Shown: positions 9,414 through 19,478, counted from the first letter of the stretch. The stretch is 64,000 nt of DNA from an uncultured Desulfobulbus sp. (GCF_963664075.1 NZ_OY760916.1:3617001-3681000), one strand, 5' to 3'. Made by a program: numbers and translations. The notes: generated by a model not told the origin, from the sequence alone.

Positions 9414-10877
9414 TTACAGACCTTCAGTCCGATAGTTGGGAGCTTCCTTGGTGATGATAACATCATGAACGTGAGATTCGCGCAGGCCAGCAGTGGAAAT
9501 CTGGACAAATTGCGCTTTCTCATGCAGTTCCTGAATAGTAGCTGCCCCAACATAGCCCATACCAGAGCGCAGGCCGCCAAGAAGCTGATAAACCATCTCA
9601 GAAATCGGTCCACGATAGGGAACCTTTCCTTCAATACCCTCAGGAACCAGTTTACTGCTCTCTTTATCCTGAAAATATCGGTCGGAAGACCCTTCACGCA
9701 TGGCACCGATGGAGCCCATACCACGATAGCCCTTGTATTTACGGCCCTGGTAGAGAAAGGTTTCCCCGGGAGTTTCATCGGTACCGGCAAACAAGGAGCC
9801 GATCATGACGGCATCAGCTCCGATCCCCAAAGCCTTGCAGACATCTCCAGAGAACTTCACACCACCATCGGCAATAACCGGAACATTGTGTTTGGAGGCA
9901 GCCTCAACACAGTTCTGAAGGGCCGTCAACTGGGGCACCCCCACACCGGCGACAATACGGGTGGTACAGATAGATCCAGGTCCGACACCTACTTTAACGG
10001 CATCGGCGCCAGACTCAATCAGCGCCAGAGCACCTTCGGGAGTAGCAATATTACCGGCGATGACCTGCAGCTCAGGAAAACTTGCCTTCACTTCACGCAA
10101 CGCTTTAAGAATGCCCGCTGAATGGCCGTGGGCTGAATCAAGCACAACCACATCCACACTGGCCTTAACCAGTGCCTCAGCACGCTTCATCATATCCGGG
10201 CTTACCCCCAGGGCAGCACCGGCTAACAGTCGGCCATATCCATCTTTGGCCGCATTAGGGTATTGCTTGATTTTCTCGATATCTTTAATGGTGATCAATC
10301 CCTTGAGGCGACCATTTTCATCGACGATTAACAGTTTTTCGATACGATGCTCATGGAGCAGCGCCTTACAGTGGGGCAAATCAATACCAACCGGGGCGGT
10401 CACCAGATTTTTGGAAGTCATGACATCATTAACCCGCAATCCATCATCGGAAACGAAACGAAGGTCACGGTTGGTCACAATGCCGACAAGTTTATCACCC
10501 TCAATAACCGGGAGGCCTGAAATGCGGTAGGTGCGCATGATCTGTTGCACCTCAGCCACACTTTGAAAGGGACTCACCGTGATGGGATCTGCAATCATCC
10601 CTGATTCAGATTTCTTAACCCGCTCGACCTCCCGTGCCTGCTGTTTGATCGACATATTTTTGTGGATAATTCCGACTCCACCTTCCCGGGCCATGGCGAT
10701 TGCTGTCTGGTGCTCGGTAACTGTATCCATAGCCGCACTCAAAAGAGGCGACTGGAGATTTATTTTACGAGTTAGACGAGTCTTCAAGGAAACCTGGGAA
10801 GGTAATACTTCAGAAGCTCCTGGAACCAGAAGGACATCGTCAAAAGTCAGGGCCGAGGGAATAGTTTTTTGCTGCAT
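9414..10877 (-). CDS. guaB: IMP dehydrogenase
   Basis: 487 residues. A TIM-barrel catalytic domain is interrupted by a two-CBS-domain insert (about residues 95-205). The catalytic loop [15 protein letters not shown] carries the active-site Cys, followed by [10 protein letters not shown] and the mobile flap MGSIGAM. It oxidises IMP to XMP with NAD+, the first committed step to GMP. A strong Shine-Dalgarno GAGGAG sits just before the ATG. The leader contains two terminator-like hairpins (10901-10924 and 10961-10987), so transcription may be attenuated before the gene. It is followed by guaA. Confidence 0.98.
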   Translation of the reverse strand: MQQKTIPSALTFDDVLLVPGASEVLPSQVSLKTRLTRKINLQSPLLSAAMDTVTEHQTAIAMAREGGVGIIHKNMSIKQQAREVERVKKSESGMIADPITVSPFQSVAEVQQIMRTYRISGLPVIEGDKLVGIVTNRDLRFVSDDGLRVNDVMTSKNLVTAPVGIDLPHCKALLHEHRIEKLLIVDENGRLKGLITIKDIEKIKQYPNAAKDGYGRLLAGAALGVSPDMMKRAEALVKASVDVVVLDSAHGHSAGILKALREVKASFPELQVIAGNIATPEGALALIESGADAVKVGVGPGSICTTRIVAGVGVPQLTALQNCVEAASKHNVPVIADGGVKFSGDVCKALGIGADAVMIGSLFAGTDETPGETFLYQGRKYKGYRGMGSIGAMREGSSDRYFQDKESSKLVPEGIEGKVPYRGPISEMVYQLLGGLRSGMGYVGAATIQELHEKAQFVQISTAGLRESHVHDVIITKEAPNYRTEGL

Positions 10878-10900
10878 GCGTGCTCCTCATCTGCTGGAGT

Positions 10901-10924
10901 AAAAAAACGGGAAAACCAGTCCCG
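10901..10924 (-). terminator. Terminator-like hairpin in guaB leader (promoter-distal)
   Basis: On the minus strand: a 5-bp GC stem CGGGA/TCCCG with a 7-nt loop followed immediately by seven T residues, ending about 12 nt before the guaB Shine-Dalgarno. The position makes it an attenuator candidate, because termination here would abort guaB. Confidence 0.6.
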
Positions 10925-10960
10925 AAAATGCGTCTACCGTACAAGTGGCGCCCTAAGAAA

Positions 10961-10987
10961 TAAAAAGTGGAGCCTTATCACTCCACT
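10961..10987 (-). terminator. Terminator-like hairpin in guaB leader (promoter-proximal)
   Basis: On the minus strand: a 7-bp stem AGTGGAG/CTCCACT with an 8-nt loop followed by TTTTATTT. No minus-strand gene lies between this and the plus-strand yciO start, so it has no upstream transcript to terminate unless it belongs to the guaB leader itself. Confidence 0.6.
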
Positions 10988-11419
10988 CAAGGTGCAGCCA
11001 TAAAGCATCCATAGATTTACAATAATTCAGGTCACGTATGGACCAAGTCGAAGAATAAATGAGCCGGGCAAGGACCCGGTAGCTCAATACAGAGAACTCA
11101 TAGGTCAGGGTTTGAAACAGAAGAATAGTTATTCTCTATCACGTTGCCACCTAAAAATAAATACATGCCATGAAAAAAGACTCTCGAGAGGTCTGAGGAA
11201 AAAAAATATTTCCCGGATGAAATCAAGGAGAGCGGCAAATGTTTGCATGTGGCTGATTTTTTCTGACAAGCAGAGAAAAAAGCGGTAGCCAACACAGAGA
11301 TATCCTGCTTAAGTAGCGGGATTGCCCTCCCTGGAGGCTTTATGCGTACTCGCAATGAAAAACGCTCTCTCTTTCCCTGAGACAGCTTAACCATATGACC
11401 ACTCACCGAGACCAGATCC
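10988..11419. other. Intergenic region between guaB and yciO
   Basis: Presumed to hold divergent promoters for guaBA and yciO. A stable hairpin GAGC-CGGG / CCCG-GTA-GCTC (about 11061-11085) is visible. A minus-strand open frame across most of it looks non-coding and has no recognisable domain. Confidence 0.4.
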
Positions 11420-12040
11420 ATGGCTAAAATCATTTCCATTAACCCAGACAACCCGCAGGCACGCCTGGTTGAGCAGGCTGCCGACGTCCTCCGCCGCGGT
11501 GGTGTAATCTGTTACCCGACCGATACCATGTACGGAATCGGTTGCGATATATTTAACCAGAAAGCAATCAAACGCGTCTATCAGATGAAGCAGCGCCCTA
11601 AAGACAAACCATTTAGCTTCATGTGCGACTCGCTCACCGACATCAGTCAGTATGGACATGTGGGGAACACAGCCTACCGAATGATGCGCAAAAACCTGCC
11701 GGGTCCATACACCTTTGTGCTCTCAGGAACAAAACTGGTCCCCAAGATCATGCTCACCAAACAAAAAACAGTGGGTATTCGCGTACCCGATCATCGTGTC
11801 TGCCTTGCTATTTTGGAAGAACTTGGCAACCCGCTGCTCAACACAAGTGCCCAGCCTAGCAATGACGAAGAGATGCCGATCCGCACCGCCGATGATGTCG
11901 ACCTGCTCTTTGGCAAACAGATTGACCTGATCATCGATAGCGGTGAAATCATTCCTGAACCCTCCTCCGTCATCTCACTGCTTGACGACCAGCCTGAAAT
12001 TCTTCGTCAAGGAAAGGGTGATCTCTCACCGTTCACCTGA
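11420..12040 (+). CDS. yciO: YciO-type Sua5/YrdC-family protein
   Basis: 206 residues, the same length as E. coli YciO. It carries the YrdC-fold nucleotide and L-threonine binding features: the KR/K-x-R region KQRPKDKPFSFMC, the LPGPYTFVL strand, TVGIRVPDH, and the SAQPSNDEE loop. Family members of the TsaC/Sua5 type make threonylcarbamoyl-AMP for tRNA t6A37. YciO homologues share the fold but have weaker or uncertain roles in that pathway, so the exact function is open. It is a single-gene unit facing ihfB, with a hairpin terminator between them. Confidence 0.88.
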   Translation: MAKIISINPDNPQARLVEQAADVLRRGGVICYPTDTMYGIGCDIFNQKAIKRVYQMKQRPKDKPFSFMCDSLTDISQYGHVGNTAYRMMRKNLPGPYTFVLSGTKLVPKIMLTKQKTVGIRVPDHRVCLAILEELGNPLLNTSAQPSNDEEMPIRTADDVDLLFGKQIDLIIDSGEIIPEPSSVISLLDDQPEILRQGKGDLSPFT

Positions 12041-12073
12041 TGATCCACTTCCCCTAGGTTATCGAGAATCAAA

Positions 12074-12109
12074 CAAAAAAAGACCGGCCCTCCTAAAGAG
12101 GGCCGGTCT
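12074..12109 (-). terminator. Intrinsic terminator of ihfB
   Basis: A perfect 12-bp stem (AGACCGGCCCTC/GAGGGCCGGTCT) with a 5-nt loop. On the minus strand a T6 run follows, marking it as the ihfB/rpsA-side terminator. On the plus strand it could also stop yciO transcription, but without a T run. Confidence 0.9.
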
Positions 12110-12132
12110 TGAAGCCTGTAAAAGAAACCTGA

Positions 12133-12420
12133 TTACTCTGCTTCTTCGATCAGCACTTCCTTTAAAGATTTGCTCATGGTGAAATGCAGGGTCTTGCGGG
12201 CCGGAATGTTCATCATTTTACCGGTTTTTGGGTTTTTGGTTGTACGCGGTTTACGTGTGCGCACTGAAAAACTTCCAAACCCTCGGATTTCCACCCTTCT
12301 CTCTTCAGCAAGTGCCTGCGAAATCTCTTCAAGAATGATTTCAACAGCTTGTGCAATATCTTGCTTATAATAGTCACCAAGCTGTTCTGATACTTGATTG
12401 ACCAATTCACGCTTAAGCAT
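12133..12420 (-). CDS. ihfB: HU/IHF-family DNA-bending protein, IHF-beta-like
   Basis: 95 residues with the HU/IHF signature RVEIRGFGSFSVR and the beta-arm sequence around NPKTG, including the intercalating-Pro region. It binds and bends DNA as a dimer. The identity as IHF beta rather than HU rests on the RVEIRGFGSF wording and on its place directly downstream of rpsA, the same order as rpsA-ihfB in E. coli. A second subunit gene is not in this window. Confidence 0.88.
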   Translation of the reverse strand: MLKRELVNQVSEQLGDYYKQDIAQAVEIILEEISQALAEERRVEIRGFGSFSVRTRKPRTTKNPKTGKMMNIPARKTLHFTMSKSLKEVLIEEAE

Positions 12421-12559
12421 GACTACCTTTCCTCTTTAACAACCGCAACGGCAGACGGGTACCGTTACCGCTCACGGGTAATAGAAAGGGCGCTTCACCA
12501 ACGCAGGAAAACCTGGTCGATGAAACACCCGATGTGTTTCAATAAGGGTGAAACTTTAC

Positions 12560-14296
12560 TTACTTGTTATTCAGGTCCTCACCAGCGGCAGCCTTCAACA
12601 GATCACCAATGGTGGAAGGTCCTTCGCTCTGAGTATTCTGCATGTACTCGTCAGGCAGGGCGCCGTTATTGTCGTCTTTCTCCTGCAGAGCTTTGACAGA
12701 CAGACCAATCTTACGGTCGTCTGCGGAGACGTTGATCACCGTGGCTTGCAAGGTATCGTTGACATTGAACATGCCAACTGGAGTTTTCACCTTGTCACGG
12801 GAGATCTCGGAGACGTGTACCAGACCTTCAATACCTTCTTCCAACTGAACGAAGACACCAAAGTCGGTCACGTTGGTGATGGTTCCTTCAACAGTGGAGC
12901 CAATCGGGTAGTTGGAGGCGGCAGCCTGCCATGGATCCGGCTCAAGCTGTTTTACACCCAGGGAGAAGCGCTCGTTCTCTTTGTCGATCTTGAGCACAAC
13001 AGCCTGAATGGTCTCGCCCTTGGCATACTTCTCGGACGGATGTTTGATGCGCTCGGTCCAGGAAAGATCGGAAACATGGATAAGACCATCAATGCCCTCT
13101 TCGATACCGATAAAGATACCAAAGTCGGTGATGTTCTTGATTTTACCCTCGATAACCGAACCAACCGGGTAGCTTTCTTCAACAACATCCCACGGATTAG
13201 GCTGCAGCTGTTTCATCCCCAGGGAGATACGTTTGGTCTCGGCCTCGACTTTGAGTACCTGAACCTCGATCTCTTCGCCCACGCCAACAATCTTGGATGG
13301 ATGACGCGGCTTCTTGGACCAGCTCATCTCGGAGATGTGTACCAGCCCCTCCACACCCTCTTCCAGCTCGACGAACACACCGTAATCGGTAATGGATACA
13401 ACTTTACCGGTAACACGCGAACCCGGCGCATACTGCTCAGGCACACGCTCCCAAGGATCGGATTTGAGCTGTTTCACACCCAGGGATACGCGGTCGGAAT
13501 CTTTGTCGTATTTGAGAATTTTGACCTCGATTTCCTCGCCCACGCTGTAGAGTTTGGACGGATGGGAAACGCGGCCCCAGGAAAGGTCAGTGATATGACA
13601 GAGACCGTCCATGCCACCGAGGTCAATAAATAGACCGTAATCGGTGATATTGGTGATGGCACCACGAATGATCTGGCCCTCGGAAAGGGTGTTGCGCATC
13701 TGCTCACGCAGGGCGCTCCGCTCGGACTCGAGGATGGCACGACGGGAGATAACCACGTTGTTGCGTTTACGGTTGAACTTGAGAATCTTGAACTCAAAAG
13801 TCTCACCGATCAGGCCGTCCAGATCTTTTACCGGACGCAGATCAATCTGCGAGTACGGCAAGAATGCAGGAACTCCGATATCAACGGACATACCGCCCTT
13901 GACACGATTTTCAATACGTCCCTCAATGGTCCCGTCTTCTTCCTGAATCTTGGCAATCTGCTCCCAAACTTTGATCGCGATGGCTTTTTCACGGGAGAGC
14001 AGCAGGCCGCCTTCATCTTTACGTTTTTCAATGAAGACTTCAAATTCATCGCCAAGTGCAATTTCCCGTTCAGGATCTTCGTGGCGGAACTCTGAAAGCG
14101 CGATATAGCTTTCAGCTTTGTCGCCAACGTCGATCAGTACTGCATCGTTGCTCAGCCCAACAACTGTTCCAATGGCAACCTCACCGACATTGATAACGGT
14201 GTTATTGTCCTCTTGTTCAAACAGTTCAGCAAAGCTCAGATCATCAAAGCTGGAATCATCTGCCGCAAAAGCGGGTTGAGTTTCGTTTTTTGTCAT
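12560..14296 (-). CDS. rpsA: 30S ribosomal protein S1
   Basis: 578 residues with six S1/OB repeats. The central and C-terminal repeats carry the standard wording (ITDYGVFVELEEGVEGLVHISEMSW and similar), while the first two are more divergent and bind the ribosome. It recruits mRNA to the 30S subunit. The ATG is preceded by an AGGAA site. Its 220-bp leader contains a small palindrome GACCGC/GCGGTC next to the start; S1 genes are often autoregulated through leader structure, but that is inference here. ihfB follows on the same strand. Confidence 0.97.
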   Translation of the reverse strand: MTKNETQPAFAADDSSFDDLSFAELFEQEDNNTVINVGEVAIGTVVGLSNDAVLIDVGDKAESYIALSEFRHEDPEREIALGDEFEVFIEKRKDEGGLLLSREKAIAIKVWEQIAKIQEEDGTIEGRIENRVKGGMSVDIGVPAFLPYSQIDLRPVKDLDGLIGETFEFKILKFNRKRNNVVISRRAILESERSALREQMRNTLSEGQIIRGAITNITDYGLFIDLGGMDGLCHITDLSWGRVSHPSKLYSVGEEIEVKILKYDKDSDRVSLGVKQLKSDPWERVPEQYAPGSRVTGKVVSITDYGVFVELEEGVEGLVHISEMSWSKKPRHPSKIVGVGEEIEVQVLKVEAETKRISLGMKQLQPNPWDVVEESYPVGSVIEGKIKNITDFGIFIGIEEGIDGLIHVSDLSWTERIKHPSEKYAKGETIQAVVLKIDKENERFSLGVKQLEPDPWQAAASNYPIGSTVEGTITNVTDFGVFVQLEEGIEGLVHVSEISRDKVKTPVGMFNVNDTLQATVINVSADDRKIGLSVKALQEKDDNNGALPDEYMQNTQSEGPSTIGDLLKAAAGEDLNNK

Positions 14297-14519
14297 GGAA
14301 TGTTCCTGTGGTGACCGCAGGCGGTCTTTGATAAGTGGTTGATGCGGCGAACAAGGGCAAACTTCCTCGCTCTGTTGAGTAAGAGAAGTTTATTTAACAA
14401 AGTTTTTTCTGAAAAACAACTGTTTCCTCTTGAAAAAAGGCATTTCTTCGCCCCCATTCAAAAAAGTAATTCACGCTTCCACCGCCCCCTCGAACCACAC
14501 TCGGGCCCATTCACCGGCA

Positions 14520-15203
14520 TCATCCCCGGCCATAAGCCTCCAACTCTTCGAGAAAGGTACCAAAAAGCTCTTCATAAGCAGGAATGGCCTTTCGTAAAAT
14601 CACATCAAGGTGCCCGATATCAGCAGTCTTAACTGTCAGATTGGCACTACAGGCCAATGCCTCGAGATCATAGAGGGTGTGCAGCCCTTTTCCCAGGAGA
14701 ATGTAGAATACATACCGCCTGCGATCCATATGCAACGTGCACATATGGTCATGAAAAGGAGATCGATCCTGCCCCCCTTCCATATCAATATGAAAGACTA
14801 TGCAGGAAAAATTAACAAACCGCATTCTCTCCAACGCCTCAGCAGAAGTCTCGCTCACAAAAACCTGATAGCCAACAGACTCCAACGCCTCGACCACCTT
14901 GCCCCGCTGCTCATTGCCCTCATGAAGCACCAGAGCCATGGGCACATCCTCCACCTTCTCCTCGCCCTGATACAGCCCGGTCTGTAGCCAGTCCAGATTG
15001 GGTGGTGGCGGAGGCGTCACATGACAGACCGGATTCTGAGGCAATCCACCGGTCTGATCAAGACCTATCGGCTCCCGACAAAGGGGACATTTTATGGTTA
15101 ACAATTTTCCTGGAGCCAGCTGCAAGAGAGCCTGTTTCAGCCGGGAACTTTGCTCATCGCTCAAGTGGAGCTTTTTTTGGCAATGGGGACATTGAGACAG
15201 CAT
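14520..15203 (-). CDS. Zinc-ribbon protein with pseudo-receiver domain
   Basis: About 227 residues. The N-terminus has two CxxC pairs (CPHCQKKL and IKCPLCRE), an MJ0042-like zinc ribbon, then a proline-rich linker (VTPPPPPN) and a C-terminal CheY-like fold beginning MALVLHEGNEQRGKVVEALESVGY. The usual phosphoacceptor Asp after the third strand is not in its canonical place (CIVFHIDMEGG), so it may be a pseudo-receiver. The ATG at MLSQCPHC has a good AGGAG site; the longer open frame starts inside the 3' end of pilT. Being 70 bp after pilT on the same strand suggests a role with type IV pili or surface behaviour, but no function is established. Confidence 0.75.
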   Translation of the reverse strand: MLSQCPHCQKKLHLSDEQSSRLKQALLQLAPGKLLTIKCPLCREPIGLDQTGGLPQNPVCHVTPPPPPNLDWLQTGLYQGEEKVEDVPMALVLHEGNEQRGKVVEALESVGYQVFVSETSAEALERMRFVNFSCIVFHIDMEGGQDRSPFHDHMCTLHMDRRRYVFYILLGKGLHTLYDLEALACSANLTVKTADIGHLDVILRKAIPAYEELFGTFLEELEAYGRG

Positions 15204-15273
15204 GACAACTCCTGCAAAATAAGGATCGTGAACAGCACAAGCCAACGGTAAGATCAAGACATAGAAAACGTTG

Positions 15274-16449
15274 CTACCAGTTATTATAGGGGTCTTTTTC
15301 CTCTTGCTCCATGGAGAGGTTGTCAATATTTGAAGTCCGCTCGCCACGGGCCGCCTTGACCGTGTCCATCCCCCGCTTGATTTCGCTGCGATGCGAGGCA
15401 AAAAGCATAGCAGACTCTTCTGTGATCAGGCCAGTTTCAAACAGCTCAAGCAAATGCTGGTCAAAGGTCCGCATATCCTTGGTTGTCCCCTCTTTCACCA
15501 CATTATAAAATGTCTTTTCTTCAGTCTCACCGTTGATAATCAAATCACGCACCCGCAAGCTGGTGCAAAGAATTTCCAGCGCAGCCACCCGCCCCCCACC
15601 AATACGAGGCAGCAGGCGCTGACTCACTACCCAGCGAATGGTATCAGCCAGGCGATTGCGAACCTGGGGTTGCTCATCTTGTTCAAACATCCCCAGAATA
15701 CGGTTAATCGTCTGCCCGGTATCGATGGTGTGCAGAGTAGAGAAAACCACATGGCCGGTTTCCGCTGCAGTCAGAGCGATTTCCAAGGTTTCCCGGTCAC
15801 GGATCTCACCCACAAGTACCACCTTGGGCGCCTGACGCAGGGCCGCACGCAAACCGTTGGCAAAGGAATCAAAATCATCCCCCATTTCCCGTTGATTAAA
15901 GGTTGCCTTTTTGTGGGGATGAACGTACTCAATGGGATCCTCTAGAGTCACGATATGCACAGCCCGCTCTTCATTGATTTTGTTGAGAATGGCGGCCATA
16001 GAGGTGGTCTTTCCGGTTCCTGTGGCACCGGTAAATAAAATTAGACCATTGACTTCCTGTGCCATTTTGGTAAAGGCATCGGGGAAATTGAATCCTTTAA
16101 TTGAAGGAATTTTTGTTTCCAGCTTTCTCAGAACCGTAGAATAGTGCCCTTTCTGAGAGAAGATATTGACCCTGAAACGGACCTTGTCATCAAGCGAACA
16201 GGAGAGATCGCAACTCCCCTTGGTCACCAAATCGCGCAGCAAACGGCGGTTGCCGCCAATCAGGTTCAGCGCAAAGACCTCCGTCTGAAAGGGGGTCAGC
16301 TCGGCCACCGGCGGCTCCACTTCCACGGGGACAAGGACCCCATCACTCTCTACCTGCAGGGTTTTTCCCACGGTTATATTGAGATCCGAAACCCGGCTAT
16401 GCTTGTTGAGCATGGCCGTAATCCAGTAGTTAATCTCCTGTTGTTTCAT
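15274..16449 (-). CDS. pilT: Type IV pilus retraction ATPase PilT
   Basis: 391 residues of the GspE/PilT secretion ATPase family: N-terminal PAS-like domain, Walker A GATGTGKTTS, Asp box TLEDPIEYVH, Walker B VVLVGEIRDRETLEIALTAAETGH and His box STLHTIDT. The closeness of AETGHVVFSTLHT to PilT/PilU distinguishes it from assembly ATPases such as PilB. It powers pilus retraction at the inner membrane. No other pilus genes are adjacent; it is followed by a zinc-ribbon/pseudo-receiver gene and diverges from ilvD. The C-terminal 35 residues are charged and look like a flexible tail. Confidence 0.93.
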   Translation of the reverse strand: MKQQEINYWITAMLNKHSRVSDLNITVGKTLQVESDGVLVPVEVEPPVAELTPFQTEVFALNLIGGNRRLLRDLVTKGSCDLSCSLDDKVRFRVNIFSQKGHYSTVLRKLETKIPSIKGFNFPDAFTKMAQEVNGLILFTGATGTGKTTSMAAILNKINEERAVHIVTLEDPIEYVHPHKKATFNQREMGDDFDSFANGLRAALRQAPKVVLVGEIRDRETLEIALTAAETGHVVFSTLHTIDTGQTINRILGMFEQDEQPQVRNRLADTIRWVVSQRLLPRIGGGRVAALEILCTSLRVRDLIINGETEEKTFYNVVKEGTTKDMRTFDQHLLELFETGLITEESAMLFASHRSEIKRGMDTVKAARGERTSNIDNLSMEQEEKDPYNNW

Positions 16450-16461
16450 GGCGTTTACCAG

Positions 16462-16496
16462 TATAGTATTGACGAATTCGATACTATAGGTTCTAT
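16462..16496 (+). promoter_or_regulatory. Palindrome and probable ilvD promoter
   Basis: The 103-bp divergent pilT/ilvD spacer contains a perfect 8-bp inverted repeat TATAGTAT/ATACTATA (11-bp spacer, 16462-16488). Overlapping it is a plausible sigma70 promoter: TTGACG (16469), 16 bp, TTCTAT (16491). The palindrome would be well placed as an operator. Confidence 0.5.
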
Positions 16497-16552
16497 CGCT
16501 TCAGCAGGAAAAGAAAAAGAAAAAAATCACATACATTCATAGAGGTGAGGAG

Positions 16553-18379
16553 ATGGCGAATCCACTGCGGAGTTCGGCGACAACAGAAGGCAGAAGAATG
16601 GCGGGGGCTCGCGCCCTCTGGCGCGCCAACGGTATGCGGGAGGAACAGATCGGTAAACCAGTCATCGCCGTGGTTAACTCATTCACCCAGTTTGTTCCCG
16701 GTCACGTGCACCTGCACGAGATTGGCCAACAGGTCAAGGCTAAGATTGAAGAACTCGGCTGCTTTGCGGCAGAATTCAACACCATTGCCATTGATGATGG
16801 TATCGCCATGGGCCACGATGGCATGCTCTATTCCCTGCCCTCGCGCGATTTGATCGCCGACTCGGTGGAGTACATGTGCAACGCTCACAAGGCCGACGCC
16901 ATGGTCTGCATCTCCAACTGCGACAAGATCACTCCCGGCATGCTCATGGCAGCCATGCGTCTTAATATTCCGGCGATCTTTGTTTCCGGTGGCCCCATGG
17001 AGGCAGGACGCGTCGGTGACAAAGCACTGGACCTGATCGATGCCATGATCATGGCCGGTGACGAGAGCGTGAGCGACAGCGAGGTGGATGAGGTTGAGCG
17101 CTCCGCCTGCCCCACTTGCGGCTCCTGCTCAGGCATGTTTACCGCCAACTCGATGAACTGCCTCAACGAGGCTATCGGCCTAGCCCTGCCCGGCAACGGC
17201 ACCGTGGTCGCCACCCATGCGGCCCGTCTCGACTTATTTAACCGGGCAGCCGAGCGTATTGTCGCCATGTGCGAAGCCTGGTACGAAAAAGGGGATGCCA
17301 GTGTCCTCCCGCGCTCCATCGCCAGCAAAGCCGCCTTCAACAATGCCATGGCTCTTGATATCGCCATGGGTGGATCCACCAACACCGTACTCCACATCCT
17401 GGCGGTGGCCCATGAGGCCGAGGTCGATTTCACCATGGAAGATATCGACGCGCTCTCCCGCCGTGTTCCCAACCTCTGCAAGGTTGCCCCCAGCTCTTCC
17501 TACCACGTTGAAGACGTCAATCGGGCAGGTGGTATTCTCGGTATTCTTGGCGAGCTGGCACGGGCGGGTCTGGTCGACACCTCCGTGTCCCGGGCTGATG
17601 GACTGAGCCTGGCCCAGGCACTTGCCCAGTACGACATCATGGAGCCTGGCGCCAGCGAAGCGGCAAAATCTCTCTACAAGAGTGCACCCGCCGGAGTCCG
17701 CAACCTGAAGATGGGCTCACAGTCGACTCTCTACGCAGATCTGGACACAGATCGCGAGAAAGGCTGCATTCGCAGCATCGAACACGCCTACTCCAAAGAT
17801 GGCGGTTTGGCTGTCCTCTACGGTAACATCGCCGAGAAAGGGTGCATTGTCAAAACAGCTGGTGTAGATGAGGCCATCCTCCATTTTATAGGTACCGCCA
17901 AGGTCTACCACTCCCAGGAGGAAGCCTGCGAGGCCATCCTTGATGGGTCCGTTGAAGCCGGCGACGTGGTCTTCATCCTCTACGAAGGCCCCAAAGGCGG
18001 TCCGGGCATGCAGGAGATGCTCTACCCCACCAGCTATCTCAAATCACGTCACCTCGGCGCTGAGTGCGCCTTGGTCACCGACGGTCGTTTCTCTGGCGGT
18101 ACTTCAGGGCTTTCCATCGGCCATGTCTCTCCGGAAGCTGCATCCGGCGGGGCCATTGCCCTGGTGCGCGAGGGAGATAAAGTCGATATCAACATCCCCA
18201 AACGGTCCATCTCACTGCTGATCAGTGATGAGGAAATGGCGGCTCGCCGAGTTGCCGAGGCCAGCCGCGACAACGGGGCCTTCACCCCCAATCGCGACAG
18301 ACAGGTCTCTAAGGCCTTGCGCATCTATGCCCGCTTTGCCGCCTCTGCGGATCAAGGCGCGGTACGCATCATAGATTAA
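16553..18379 (+). CDS. ilvD: Dihydroxy-acid dehydratase
   Basis: 608 residues of the IlvD/Edd family. Cluster-ligand motifs [10 protein letters not shown] and [19 protein letters not shown] supply the Fe-S cysteines, and the C-terminal [19 protein letters not shown] matches the family signature for the catalytic Ser region. It dehydrates 2,3-dihydroxyisovalerate and 2,3-dihydroxymethylvalerate in valine and isoleucine synthesis, and hence leucine precursors. The absence of an adjacent edd partner and the IlvD-like wording argue against 6-phosphogluconate dehydratase. The gene stands alone between a divergent promoter and a strong terminator. Confidence 0.96.
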   Translation: MANPLRSSATTEGRRMAGARALWRANGMREEQIGKPVIAVVNSFTQFVPGHVHLHEIGQQVKAKIEELGCFAAEFNTIAIDDGIAMGHDGMLYSLPSRDLIADSVEYMCNAHKADAMVCISNCDKITPGMLMAAMRLNIPAIFVSGGPMEAGRVGDKALDLIDAMIMAGDESVSDSEVDEVERSACPTCGSCSGMFTANSMNCLNEAIGLALPGNGTVVATHAARLDLFNRAAERIVAMCEAWYEKGDASVLPRSIASKAAFNNAMALDIAMGGSTNTVLHILAVAHEAEVDFTMEDIDALSRRVPNLCKVAPSSSYHVEDVNRAGGILGILGELARAGLVDTSVSRADGLSLAQALAQYDIMEPGASEAAKSLYKSAPAGVRNLKMGSQSTLYADLDTDREKGCIRSIEHAYSKDGGLAVLYGNIAEKGCIVKTAGVDEAILHFIGTAKVYHSQEEACEAILDGSVEAGDVVFILYEGPKGGPGMQEMLYPTSYLKSRHLGAECALVTDGRFSGGTSGLSIGHVSPEAASGGAIALVREGDKVDINIPKRSISLLISDEEMAARRVAEASRDNGAFTPNRDRQVSKALRIYARFAASADQGAVRIID

Positions 18380-18415
18380 GAGCAAAATCCACAACCGCGG
18401 GTGAGCACTGAAAAC

Positions 18416-18460
18416 AAAAAACGCCCGTTCCCTCCAAGTGGAGGAAACGGGCGTTGCCTT
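18416..18460. terminator. Bidirectional terminator between ilvD and csp
   Basis: Stem AACGCCCGTT/AACGGGCGTT, extended by CCTC/GAGG, with T-rich sequence after it on both strands. It serves the convergent ilvD and cold-shock genes. Confidence 0.88.
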
Positions 18461-18476
18461 TTACAGCCGGAAAAAA

Positions 18477-18677
18477 TCAGATTTTGTTGACCTTCTCCGC
18501 AGCAGGCCCTTTGGCCCCGCTGACGACTTCAAATGAAACCCGCTCACCTTCTTTCAGCGACTTGAATCCCTGTCCCTGAATTGCGGAGTAATGAACAAAC
18601 ACATCGTTACCGCCATCCTGCTGAATAAAACCAAACCCCTTGGAATCATTAAACCACTTTACGGTTCCCTCTGCCAT
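18477..18677 (-). CDS. csp: Cold-shock protein (CspA family)
   Basis: 66 residues forming a single cold-shock domain with RNP1 (KGFGFI) and RNP2 (VFVHYSA). It binds single-stranded RNA or DNA and melts RNA structure. The AGGAGG site lies 7 nt before the ATG of [10 protein letters not shown], whereas an ATG two codons upstream is only 1 nt from it, so the shorter start is preferred. It is monocistronic and faces ilvD with a shared terminator. Confidence 0.95.
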   Translation of the reverse strand: MAEGTVKWFNDSKGFGFIQQDGGNDVFVHYSAIQGQGFKSLKEGERVSFEVVSGAKGPAAEKVNKI

Positions 18678-18683
18678 TACCAT

Positions 18684-19349
18684 TCCTCCTTGTGAAATGT
18701 GGCCTATTCTGTCGGCCTATTAATTGCCTGGTTACACGGAAATATCAGGGCAGTATCCCTGCCGCCCCTTCCCGCTTCCAGGAAAAAACCAACATCAATA
18801 CATACGCGCGCATTCTCTCAGACGGGAAAAATCCCGATGTCTAAGTAGGGCTCGACGCATGATGCACACCATCCTTCTCCATTGCACAACAAGAGAGATG
18901 AGCTAGCCCCGCCGGACCGACCTGCAATATCCACCAGGACACCAAGGCCCGGGAATCATTACAGAGAAGAGGGCCAGGCACGCTCGAGGTGGACGTATGG
19001 CCCATGGGGGGAGAGAAGAACAGAACGGGGTCAACCACCCTCTGCTGGCAGCCAAACATCGACCTTTTTGCACAAGACGATATCGCCGCGCGAGGTGATG
19101 TTGCGTAGATAGGACAGCAGAACGTGTGAAAACTTGGGAACGCAGGACGAAGAGCAGACGGTTACTGCCACGGATAGCGTGGGCACAAAAAGATATGTAA
19201 CCGTTGCGTCCTTTCATAGAGCAGAGGAGCGACGCAGGAAATGAAAACGGCAGGCGCAGTATGGACGTTGAAACAGGTTTGAGCGCGGAAAGGAGCTGTT
19301 GTGCAATTGAACCACAGGAACTCGAACTGTATTACCGATTTCAGGGAAC
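18684..19349. other. Intergenic region, no supported gene
   Basis: About 670 bp upstream of the cold-shock gene and downstream of glyQ. Several overlapping open frames of 60-110 codons on both strands have no domain, no good ribosome site and unlikely composition. The cold-shock mRNA leader probably lies near 18700-18850. I could not recognise an RNA gene. Confidence 0.4.
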
Positions 19350-19386
19350 AAAAAAAGGGATGTCGCCTTCATGCGAACACCCCTTT
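19350..19386 (-). terminator. Intrinsic terminator of glyQ
   Basis: On the minus strand a long interrupted stem (AAAGGGGTGT.. / ..ACATCCCTTT) ends in seven T residues about 90 nt after the glyQ stop. It ends the transcript after glyQ, which shows glyS is not co-transcribed here. Confidence 0.85.
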
Positions 19387-19478
19387 CTTACTGCAAAGAT
19401 TGTCGAAACGCTAGAAAATTTTTTCGCTTTTTCTCAATTTTTCAGGCAATTCCGCCAAGGCCCCTGTATTCACAGGGT

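Noticed and set aside
11061..11110. tRNA-like stretch (GGTAGCTCAATACAG..GGTCAGGGTTTGAA)
   Set aside because: Contains D-arm-like and T-arm-like words but no matching acceptor stem or anticodon arm at proper spacing.
12548..13633. 361-codon plus-strand open frame
   Set aside because: Antisense of the repeated S1 domains of rpsA, which explains its repetitive look.
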